This document shows, in pieces, positions 8,349 to 15,383 of a stretch of 64,000 bases of DNA (positions are counted from its first letter, which is position 1; every line of letters begins with the position of its first letter). The notes beneath the pieces are model-generated. The model saw only the letters and a list, made by a program, of their open reading frames with translations. It was not told the origin of the DNA and searched no databases. Both the position numbers and the translations under genes were made by a program. The stretch is from Aquipseudomonas guryensis (GTDB lineage: Bacteria; Pseudomonadota; Gammaproteobacteria; Pseudomonadales; Pseudomonadaceae). The stretch lies in the NCBI RefSeq assembly GCF_014164785.1, contig NZ_JACJFN010000002.1, positions 496,001-560,000 on the forward strand. The letters run 5' to 3'.

Positions 8349-9374
8349 ATGTATGACCTGGCCCGCGCGCTGCTGTTCAAACTGTCCCCGGAAACTTCCC
8401 ACGAACTGTCCATCGACCTGATCGGTGCAGGCGGTCGCATGGGCCTCAATGGCCTGCTGAGCAAGACGCCGGCGAGCTTGCCGGTGCGGGTCATGGGCCT
8501 CGATTTCGCCAATCCGGTCGGTCTGGCTGCCGGCCTGGACAAGAACGGCGATGCTATCGATGGCTTTGCCCAGCTCGGTTTTGGTTTCGTCGAGATCGGT
8601 ACCGTAACGCCCCGCCCGCAGCCGGGCAACCCCAAGCCGCGGCTGTTCCGTCTGCCGCAGGCCACGGCGATCATCAATCGCATGGGTTTCAACAACCACG
8701 GTGTCGATCATCTGCTGGCCCGAGTGCAGGCGGCCAAGTACAAGGGCGTGCTGGGCATCAATATCGGCAAGAACTTCGACACACCGGTCGAGCGGGCGGT
8801 GGATGACTACCTGATCTGCCTGGACAAGGTCTACGCCCACGCCAGCTACGTCACGGTCAACGTCAGTTCGCCGAACACTCCTGGCCTGCGCAGTCTGCAG
8901 TTCGGCGACTCGCTCAAACAGTTGCTCGAAGCCCTGCGTCAGCGCCAGGAATACCTGGCCGCGCAGCAAGGCAAACGTGTGCCGCTGGCAATCAAGATCG
9001 CCCCGGACATGAGCGACGAGGAAACCGTGCAGGTTGCTCAGGCCCTGGTGGAAACCGGCATGGATGCGGTGATCGCCACCAACACCACGCTCGGCCGCGA
9101 AGGTGTCGAAGGCCTGCCTTACGGTGATGAAGCCGGTGGTCTGTCCGGCGCGCCAGTACGCGAGAAGAGCACGCACACGGTCAAGGTACTGGCTGGCGAG
9201 CTCAAGGGCCGCCTACCGATCATTGCCGTGGGTGGTATCACCGAAGGGGGACATGCGGCTGAGAAAATCGCCGCCGGGGCCAGCCTGGTGCAGATCTACT
9301 CGGGCTTCATCTACAAGGGCCCGGCGCTGATCCGTGAGGCGGTGGATGCCATCGCTGCGTTGCCGAAAGGCTGA
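8349..9374 (+). CDS. pyrD: Dihydroorotate dehydrogenase, class 2
   Basis: 341 aa, full length. The N-terminal helix ([15 protein letters not shown]) is the membrane-associating, quinone-tunnel segment of class 2 enzymes. [41 protein letters not shown] carries FMN-binding residues, [14 protein letters not shown] has the catalytic Ser, and IAVGGI plus [11 protein letters not shown] bind the FMN phosphate. It oxidises dihydroorotate to orotate with ubiquinone in de novo pyrimidine synthesis. Convergent with rmf; the pair is conserved in Pseudomonas. Confidence 0.97.
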   Translation: MYDLARALLFKLSPETSHELSIDLIGAGGRMGLNGLLSKTPASLPVRVMGLDFANPVGLAAGLDKNGDAIDGFAQLGFGFVEIGTVTPRPQPGNPKPRLFRLPQATAIINRMGFNNHGVDHLLARVQAAKYKGVLGINIGKNFDTPVERAVDDYLICLDKVYAHASYVTVNVSSPNTPGLRSLQFGDSLKQLLEALRQRQEYLAAQQGKRVPLAIKIAPDMSDEETVQVAQALVETGMDAVIATNTTLGREGVEGLPYGDEAGGLSGAPVREKSTHTVKVLAGELKGRLPIIAVGGITEGGHAAEKIAAGASLVQIYSGFIYKGPALIREAVDAIAALPKG

Positions 9375-9382
9375 AAGCAATA

Positions 9383-9404
9383 AAAAGGGCCCCGGAGGGG
9401 CCCC
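9383..9404 (-). terminator. Rho-independent terminator of rmf
   Basis: GGGCCCC, loop GGA, GGGGCCC (9388-9404). Read on the minus strand the stem is followed by TTTTT (9387-9383), so it fits rmf best. It could also slow transcription coming out of pyrD. Confidence 0.8.
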
Positions 9405-9463
9405 TGGGCTTGCGCCCACCGTCCGGATGGGACGGCCTGGTGAAGTCGGGTGGTGATCCTAGT

Positions 9464-9679
9464 TCAGCCGACGGCGTGCAGTTCGTTGAGTCGGTGGATG
9501 CCAGCGGTGCCGGTCAATCCGTCCCAGTTGTCGCCGCGACCTTCGCGCCAGCCGTTGATCCAGGCTTGGCGTGTGGTGGGATGGGTGAAAGGACACATGT
9601 CGCGGGATTTACCATGAATGCCGTGCTGATAGCCGCGCAGGAAAGCTCGTTCCATCGGATCACGCTTAAGTCTTCTCAT
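9464..9679 (-). CDS. rmf: Ribosome modulation factor
   Basis: 71 aa, basic. The sequence MRRLKRDPMERAFLRGYQ, then CPFTHPTTRQAWINGWREGR, is diagnostic of RMF, which binds 30S subunits in stationary phase and drives 100S dimer formation. A start at 9679 gives the normal length (about 70 aa). Terminator immediately downstream. In E. coli it is controlled by ppGpp and growth rate; no regulatory site could be identified in the long upstream region. Confidence 0.95.
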   Translation of the reverse strand: MRRLKRDPMERAFLRGYQHGIHGKSRDMCPFTHPTTRQAWINGWREGRGDNWDGLTGTAGIHRLNELHAVG

Positions 9680-10083
9680 AGGGTGTTGCCCTCACTTGTT
9701 GACTGTTATGTCCTTGAGCTCCAGGTTGGAGCCAGGCAGAAATGCTCTGCCGTTGGAGTCCGCTGCCGGCGTGGCGGACTGCCTGTCGATGCCGTTGCGG
9801 CATCAACCTGAGTTGATTTCTAACGAATGCGTCGTGGCCTGTGAATGATCGTTTTGTCATAAGGACGTAACGCATTTGGGTATGGGGCCATAAGGTCCCA
9901 GCAGTTTTCTTCGCGTTTTCTGCCCCAGCCCCCGTGCTGCGGGAGTCGCGCCAGGGGACTGCGGCGTTTTGCCATTGCGAACTCGTCGCGTCTGCGAGCA
10001 GTGCTTATTCCGACGAAGGGTCGCGCAGCGACGTTCTGTCACATATTTTGGCTAGCAAGCCGCCACTTTTTACTGGAAGTCAC
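9680..10083. other. Divergent control region of rmf and rlmL
   Basis: 404 bp between the divergent starts. It must hold both promoters; no clear consensus pair was found. A 69-codon open frame on the minus strand (9666-9875) has no recognisable product and is probably not a gene. Several short hairpins are possible, for example around 9925-9960 (CCCCGTGCTGCGGG). Confidence 0.5.
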
Positions 10084-12288
10084 ATGTCGGACCGTTACGA
10101 ACTGATCCTTACCTGCCCCAAGAGCCTGGAAAGCCTGCTGGCCGAAGAGGCCGCGGGCCTGGGCCTGGAAGAGGTGCGTGAGCAGACCGCGGCGGTACGC
10201 GGTTTCGCCGGGCTGGAAACGGCTTACCGCCTGTGCCTCTGGTCGCGCCTGGCCAACCGCGTGCTGCTGGTGCTGCGGCGTTTCCCGGTGGTGGATGCCG
10301 AGTCCCTGTACCAGGACGTGCTGGCCGTGGACTGGGCCGAGCACATGGAGCCTTCCGGTACCCTGGCCGTGGAGTTCAGTGGTAATGGCTCGGGTATCGA
10401 CAACACCCACTTTGGCGCGCTGAAGGTCAAGGATGCGATCGTCGACAAGCTGCGCACCGCTGATGGCACGCGACCATCGATCGACAAGATCAACCCGCAC
10501 CTGCGCATTCATCTGCGCCTGGACCGTGGCGAGGCGGTGCTGTCGCTGGACCTGTCCGGGCACAGCCTGCACCAGCGCGGTTACCGCCTGCAGCAGGGCG
10601 CCGCTCCGCTCAAGGAAAACCTGGCTGCGGCGGTGCTGATCCGTTCCGGCTGGCCGCGAATTGCCGCTGCCGGCGGCGCCCTGGCCGACCCCATGTGCGG
10701 CGTCGGCACCTTCCTGGTCGAGGCGGCGATGATCGCCGCCGACCAGGCGCCCAACCTGCGCCGCGAGCAATGGGGCTTCAGCTACTGGCTGGGTCACGTG
10801 CCGGCGCTGTGGAAGAAACTGCATGCCGAGGCCGAGGAACGTGCGGCCATCGGCCTGCGCAAGCCACCACTGTGGATTCGCGGCTACGAGGCCGATCCGC
10901 GGCTGATCCAGCCGGCGCGCAACAATATCGAACGGGCCGGCCTGAGCGACTGGGTCAAGGTCTACCAGGGCGAACTGGCGACCTTCGAGCCGCGTCCGGA
11001 CCAGAACCAGACCGGCCTGGTGGTCAGCAACCCGCCCTATGGTGAGCGCCTGGGTGACGAGGCGAGCCTGCTTTATCTCTACCAGCACCTCGGCGAACGC
11101 CTGCGCCAGAGCTGCCTGAATTGGGAGGCGGCAGTGTTCACTGGCGCGCCCGAGCTGGGCAAGCGCATGGGCCTGCGCAGCCACAAGCAATACGCCTTCT
11201 GGAACGGCGCGCTGCCGTGCAAGTTGCTGCTGTTCAAGATCTTGCCGGAGCAGTTCGTCACCGGCGAACGCCGCTCCAGTCGTGCCAATGACACCGGCGA
11301 CAGCGACGAGCAGCAGCCGCTGGTGGCTCAGGCCAACCAGGCGGCGCGTCTGTCCGAAGGCGGGCAGATGTTCGCCAACCGCCTGCAGAAGAACCTCAAG
11401 ACTCTCGGCAAGTGGGCGCGCAAGGCTGATATCCAGTGCTATCGCCTGTATGACGCCGACATGCCCGAGTACGCCCTGGCTATCGACCTGTACCAGGATT
11501 GGGTGCATGTGCAGGAATACGCGCCACCGCGTTCGATCGACCCGGAAAAGGCCCAGGCCCGCCTGCTCGATGCCCTGGCGGCGATTCCCGTGGCCCTCGG
11601 CGTGCCGCAGGACAAGGTGGTGATCAAGCGCCGCGAGCGCCAGAGCGGCACCAAGCAGTATGAGCGCCAGGCGACCCAGGGCCAGTTCCTGGAAGTGAAC
11701 GAGGGCGGCATCAAGCTGCTGGTCAATCTCACCGATTACTTGGATACCGGCCTGTTCCTCGACCACCGTCCGCTGCGCCTGCGCATCCAGAAGGAAGCGG
11801 CCGGCAAGCGCTTCCTCAACCTGTTCTGCTACACCGCCACGGCCAGCGTGCACGCGGCCAAGGGTGGTGCGCGCAGCACCACCAGCGTCGACCTGTCGAA
11901 AACCTACCTCGACTGGGCTCGACGCAACCTCAGCCTGAACGGCTTCTCCGATAAGCAGAAGCTGGAGCAGGGCGATGTGATGGCCTGGCTGGCGGCCGAT
12001 CGCGGCGAATACGAGCTGATCTTCATCGACCCGCCGACCTTCTCCAACTCCAAGCGCATGGAAGGGGTGTTCGACGTCCAGCGCGACCATGTGCAGCTGC
12101 TTGACCTGGCCATGAACCGCCTGGCGCCAGGCGGCGTGCTGTATTTCTCCAACAACTTTCGCAAGTTCCAACTCGATGAAGGGCTGGCAGCGCGTTATGT
12201 GGTCGAGGAGATCAGTGCCAGTACGATTGACCAGGATTTCGCGCGCAATCCGAAGATTCACCGGGCCTGGAAGCTAATGGCACGCTAA
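10084..12288 (+). CDS. rlmL: Bifunctional 23S rRNA methyltransferase RlmKL
   Basis: 734 aa. An N-terminal THUMP domain (around residues 40-155) is followed by the RlmL methyltransferase with SAM motif ADPMCGVGTFLVEAA and catalytic NPPYGERLG (m2G2445). The C-terminal RlmK domain has FLNLFCYTATASVHAA and FIDPPTFSNSKRM (m7G2069). The two domains are fused as in other gammaproteobacteria. The frame is open 150 bp upstream, but ATG 10084 begins the conserved start (SDRYELILTCPKSLE). The stop is followed directly by a decayed GGDEF gene. Confidence 0.95.
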   Translation: MSDRYELILTCPKSLESLLAEEAAGLGLEEVREQTAAVRGFAGLETAYRLCLWSRLANRVLLVLRRFPVVDAESLYQDVLAVDWAEHMEPSGTLAVEFSGNGSGIDNTHFGALKVKDAIVDKLRTADGTRPSIDKINPHLRIHLRLDRGEAVLSLDLSGHSLHQRGYRLQQGAAPLKENLAAAVLIRSGWPRIAAAGGALADPMCGVGTFLVEAAMIAADQAPNLRREQWGFSYWLGHVPALWKKLHAEAEERAAIGLRKPPLWIRGYEADPRLIQPARNNIERAGLSDWVKVYQGELATFEPRPDQNQTGLVVSNPPYGERLGDEASLLYLYQHLGERLRQSCLNWEAAVFTGAPELGKRMGLRSHKQYAFWNGALPCKLLLFKILPEQFVTGERRSSRANDTGDSDEQQPLVAQANQAARLSEGGQMFANRLQKNLKTLGKWARKADIQCYRLYDADMPEYALAIDLYQDWVHVQEYAPPRSIDPEKAQARLLDALAAIPVALGVPQDKVVIKRRERQSGTKQYERQATQGQFLEVNEGGIKLLVNLTDYLDTGLFLDHRPLRLRIQKEAAGKRFLNLFCYTATASVHAAKGGARSTTSVDLSKTYLDWARRNLSLNGFSDKQKLEQGDVMAWLAADRGEYELIFIDPPTFSNSKRMEGVFDVQRDHVQLLDLAMNRLAPGGVLYFSNNFRKFQLDEGLAARYVVEEISASTIDQDFARNPKIHRAWKLMAR

Positions 12289-12290
12289 CT

Positions 12291-12949
12291 CAGGGTTATT
12301 GGCACTTAGAGGCTGCGCGCGAGGAGTACCGTGCGCTGCTGCCGTGTCAGGGCTTGCGCTGGTTGCGTGGCGAAGCCTCGCCTGAACCGTTGGCCGGGTG
12401 CTGTGGCATGGCTACCTGACCGATGTCATCGGGCCGAAGCTGGTGTGGCAGGAGCTGTGCACCCTGTCGATTACCGACACCCTGAGCGGCGCCTATAACC
12501 GTTGCTATTTCCAGGAACGTCTGGAGCTGGAGATAGCGCGGGCCAAGCGGCATGCTGCCAAAGGTCCGGCAGTGCTGATGCTGGATATCGATCATTTCAA
12601 ACTGATCAACGACCGCTTCGGCCATGACACCGATGACCAGGTATTGCAGGCGGTGTGTAATCGCATTCGCCAGCGCCTGCGCAACATCGATGTGTTCTGC
12701 CGCCTGGGCGGGGAGGAGTTCATCGTGCTGGCGCCGGGGATTAGCGTAGAGCAGGCGGCTATCCTGGCCGAGGCGCCGTGGCAGGTGTTGCGCAGTGAGC
12801 CGGTAGAAGGTGTCGGTATGGTGACGACCAGCTTCGGCATCACAGCCTGGCGCACTGGTGAAAGCAGTGCGGCCATGCTTAGTCGAGTGGGTGCAGCGGT
12901 CTACCGAACCAAGGACGCCGGGCGTGACCGTTTGCAGGCCATGCCCTAG
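12291..12949 (+). pseudogene. Remnant of a PAS-GGDEF diguanylate cyclase gene
   Basis: Directly after rlmL, frame 12291-12395 reads QGYWHLEAAREEY then LRWLRGEASPEPLA, the typical end of a PAS domain. The continuation VLWHGYLTDVIGPK lies in another frame starting at 12398, so a small deletion has removed the join (residues like DGR are missing). The GGDEF domain then runs to 12949 with RNID (inhibitory-site RxxD) and GGEEF still present, but the usual RADAALYRAK is degraded to RVGAAVYRTK. There is no start codon or 5' part. Most likely a decaying fragment; a short GGDEF-only product is possible only if translation starts at GTG 12398. Confidence 0.75.
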
Positions 12950-12957
12950 GCGTTTAC

Positions 12958-14388
12958 TCAGCGGCCATAGATATCCAGCAATGCCTGGTCGAGCACCGCC
13001 GAGGCGCCCCAGGGGCGAGGATCATTGAGAATTGCCACCACGGCCCAGGTGGTGCCCTTGGCGTCGCGGGTATAGCCGGCGATGGCCCTTACGTTGTTCA
13101 GGGTGCCGGTCTTGATATGCGCCAGACCTTCCATGCCGGTACGGCGCAGGCGTTTGCGCATGGTGCCATCCATGCCGACCAGGGGCATCGAGGCAATGAA
13201 CTCGGCGGCATAGGGGCTCTGCCAGGCTGCTTGCAGCATGGCGGCCATCTCCCTCGCGCTGACCCGTTCGGCGCGTGACAGGCCGGAGCCGTTCTCGATC
13301 ACCAGATGGGGCGCGGTAATGCCCTTGCGTGCCAGCCAGTTGCGGATCACCCGCTGGGCGGCCTTGGCATCGTCGGTGTCGACGCGATCACGAAACTTCG
13401 CGCCCAGGCTGAGGAACAGCTGCTGGGCCATGGTGTTATTACTGTACTTGTTGATGTCGCGGATGATCTCCACCAGATCCGGCGAATAGGCGCGGGCCAG
13501 CAGGCGAGCACTCTTCGGCACATTGGCGACCTGGTCCTTGCCGAGGATGCTGCCGCCCAGTTCCTGCCAGATCGCCCGCACGGCGCCGGCGGCGTAGGCA
13601 GGGTGATCGAGCAGTGCCAGGTAGCTCTGCGCGCTGCAGCCTTCGGCCAGCTTGCCACTGACGATCAGAGTGGTGCCGTCGTACTGGGTCACCGGGTTGA
13701 AGCGCACATCCGGCCAGCCCGGGCACTTGCTGGCCGGCAAGGCCTTGACCTTGTTGTCGATGCGCACGTTGGTCAGCGGCGGCTCCATCATCACGCTGAC
13801 CTGGCCGCCGGAGGTGCGGGTGATCAGGCGCACGGCCTTGAGGTTGACCAACAGGGAGTCAGGGCCGACCAGGAAGGGCTTGTTCTTGTCGCCACCGTCG
13901 TCGTTGAAGCTGGGCAGTTGCGGGGGGACAAAGTGGCTGCGGTCGAGGATCAGGTCACCGGTGACCTGTTGCACGCCATTGGCGCGCAGGTCGCGCATCA
14001 GCAACCAGAGTTTTTCCATGTTCAGCTTGGGGTCACCGCCACCCTTGAGGTAGAGATTGCCGTTGAGCACACCGCCTTTCAGCGGGCCGTCGGTGTAGAA
14101 CTCGGTCTGCCACTGGTGGGTGGGGCCGAGCAGTTCCAGGGCGGCGTAGGTGGTGACCAGTTTCATGGTCGAGGCCGGATTCACCGAGACATCGGCGTTG
14201 TAGACGATGCTGGTACCGGGGCCGTTGAGTGGAATGGCCACCAGCGACAGGCTGTTGCCGCCCAGCTTGTTGGCTTTCATGGCCTTTTGCACCTTGGGCG
14301 GCAGCGCCGTGCTGGTGGCGGCGAAGGTGGGCAGGGCGAGTGGCAGCAGAGCGCTGACGAGAAGCAGGGAACGCAGTGATTTGATCAT
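12958..14388 (-). CDS. dacB: D-Ala-D-Ala carboxypeptidase/endopeptidase (PBP4 type)
   Basis: 476 aa. Signal peptide MIKSLRSLLLVSALLPLALPTFA, then a class C low-molecular-mass PBP. Active-site STMK is at residues 73-76 (Ser73), SNN appears in KYSNNTMAQQL, and KTG in HIKTGTLNN. The large insert between SxxK and SNN is normal for PBP4. It trims or cleaves peptidoglycan crosslinks in the periplasm. The start at ATG 14388 is chosen because it begins the signal peptide; the frame stays open to 14505. In P. aeruginosa DacB loss is linked to AmpC induction and beta-lactam resistance (known of the family). Confidence 0.94.
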   Translation of the reverse strand: MIKSLRSLLLVSALLPLALPTFAATSTALPPKVQKAMKANKLGGNSLSLVAIPLNGPGTSIVYNADVSVNPASTMKLVTTYAALELLGPTHQWQTEFYTDGPLKGGVLNGNLYLKGGGDPKLNMEKLWLLMRDLRANGVQQVTGDLILDRSHFVPPQLPSFNDDGGDKNKPFLVGPDSLLVNLKAVRLITRTSGGQVSVMMEPPLTNVRIDNKVKALPASKCPGWPDVRFNPVTQYDGTTLIVSGKLAEGCSAQSYLALLDHPAYAAGAVRAIWQELGGSILGKDQVANVPKSARLLARAYSPDLVEIIRDINKYSNNTMAQQLFLSLGAKFRDRVDTDDAKAAQRVIRNWLARKGITAPHLVIENGSGLSRAERVSAREMAAMLQAAWQSPYAAEFIASMPLVGMDGTMRKRLRRTGMEGLAHIKTGTLNNVRAIAGYTRDAKGTTWAVVAILNDPRPWGASAVLDQALLDIYGR

Positions 14389-14625
14389 TTGGCAGGCCCG
14401 GAAGACTGGGGCAGAAAATTGCGCAGGGCCTTTAGTCAGGCCGCTGCAGGTAATCTGAGAATGGCGCGCATTATGCCCCAAGGTGGCGCGCCGTGGCTTC
14501 TGCACTAAGGTGAAACTGACCGCCTGTTGTGGTTTTTTCTGGCTTTGCGTCGGTTAGGTAGGCGGTAATGGCGCCAAGCTGCTAGAGTGCCGCCGGATAT
14601 TTCTATGAGTGTTGAGGAGTTTTAC

Positions 14626-14967
14626 ATGGCCACTAACCGTTCCCGTCGTCTGCGCAAGAAACTCTGCGTCGATGAATTCCAGGAGCTGGGCTGCGAGCTG
14701 ACCCTGAGCTTCCGCGACGGCCTGTCCGACGCCGAGATGGACAGCTTCGTCGAAGCCTTCCTGGGTGATGCCGTCGAAAGCAACGGCCTGGGTTATGTCG
14801 GTGGCGATGACTACGGTTTCGTCTGCCTGGCCGAGCGTGGTTCGGTCAGCGCCGAGCAGCGTGACAAGCTGGAAGCGTGGCTGAAAAGCCGTAGCGAGCT
14901 GACCGGCTTCACCCTGAGCCCGCTGATGGACGTGTGGTACCCGGAAAACGCGGTCAACCCGGCCTGA
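14626..14967 (+). CDS. yggL: YggL-family 50S ribosome-binding protein
   Basis: 113 aa. NRSRRLRKKLCVDEFQELG at the start and the closing blocks match YggL (PF04320, formerly DUF469), which copurifies with the 50S subunit. RBS GAGGAG (14614-14619) precedes ATG 14626; an in-frame upstream codon at 14587 has no RBS. Divergent from dacB, followed by a clear terminator. Confidence 0.88.
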   Translation: MATNRSRRLRKKLCVDEFQELGCELTLSFRDGLSDAEMDSFVEAFLGDAVESNGLGYVGGDDYGFVCLAERGSVSAEQRDKLEAWLKSRSELTGFTLSPLMDVWYPENAVNPA

Positions 14968-15001
14968 TTTTCCTGCTCGGCGGGGTGACCTGCCAGCCAA
15001 C

Positions 15002-15030
15002 AAAAAGCCCGACTCAGGTCGGGCTTTTTG
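15002..15030 (+). terminator. Rho-independent terminator after yggL
   Basis: AGCCCGAC, loop TCAG, GTCGGGCT, then TTTTTG. A-tract and T-tract flank the stem, so it may work in both directions. Confidence 0.9.
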
Positions 15031-15065
15031 TTGCGCGGGATTTGCCTGGAATGCGTTACGCACTC

Positions 15066-15123
15066 GTAGCCCGGATGTAATTCGGGAAACAGGCAGATTC
15101 GCTCCCGGATTGCATCCGGCTAC
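15066..15123. repeat. Palindromic repeat, GTAGCCCGGATG type
   Basis: GTAGCCCGGATGTAATTCGGGA (15066-15087) pairs with TCCCGGATTGCATCCGGCTAC (15103-15123). This is a widespread intergenic palindrome in Pseudomonas and other proteobacteria. First of three different palindromic units packed between yggL and the HD-GYP gene. Confidence 0.75.
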
Positions 15124-15149
15124 AACGCTGGAAGCCAATGCCAAGGCTT

Positions 15150-15212
15150 GGGGAGAGGGTGGCAGGGCCAATGCCCTCTCCCCCAGCCCCTCTCCCACAA
15201 GTGGGAGAGGGG
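15150..15212. repeat. Double-hairpin repeat rich in CCCTCTCCC
   Basis: Two consecutive stems: GGGGAGAGGG (15150-15159) with CCCTCTCCCC (15174-15183), and CCCCTCTCCCAC (15187-15198) with GTGGGAGAGGGG (15201-15212). The same CCCTCTCCC motif occurs in all arms. Known as a common intergenic repeat in gammaproteobacteria. Confidence 0.75.
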
Positions 15213-15235
15213 AGTTTCCGAGGCCGAAAACAGGT

Positions 15236-15383
15236 TCTCATAGCCTGTTTACGATCTTTTGAGCTAGAGCCAGGCAAGGCGAAATTGGGCGAGGGCGCGG
15301 AGTTTACAAGTCGTAAATGAGCAGCCCGAGCCCAATTCCAACGCAGCATGGCCGACGATCAAGAGATCGTAGGCAGGCTCTCA
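15236..15383. mobile_element. Small palindromic MITE-like element
   Basis: About 148 bp that folds on itself. The ends are imperfect inverted repeats (left AGCCTGTTTACGATCTTTTGA, right reading inward AGCCTGCCTACGATCTCTTGA). Inner arms AATTGGGC / GCCCAATT flank a central TTTAC...GTAAA. The centre, AGTTTACAAGTCGTAAATGAGCA (15301-15323), reappears in the larger element at 33099-33382. No transposase. Its right end coincides with the TGA stop of the HD-GYP gene. Confidence 0.6.

Noticed and set aside
10039..12261. 740-codon open frame antisense to rlmL
   Set aside because: Low-complexity His/Gln/Val-rich translation typical of the mirror frame of a GC-rich gene; rlmL is complete on the other strand.
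13306..14379. 357-codon plus-strand frame opposite dacB
   Set aside because: Gly/Val/His-rich shadow translation; dacB has SxxK, SNN and KTG motifs.
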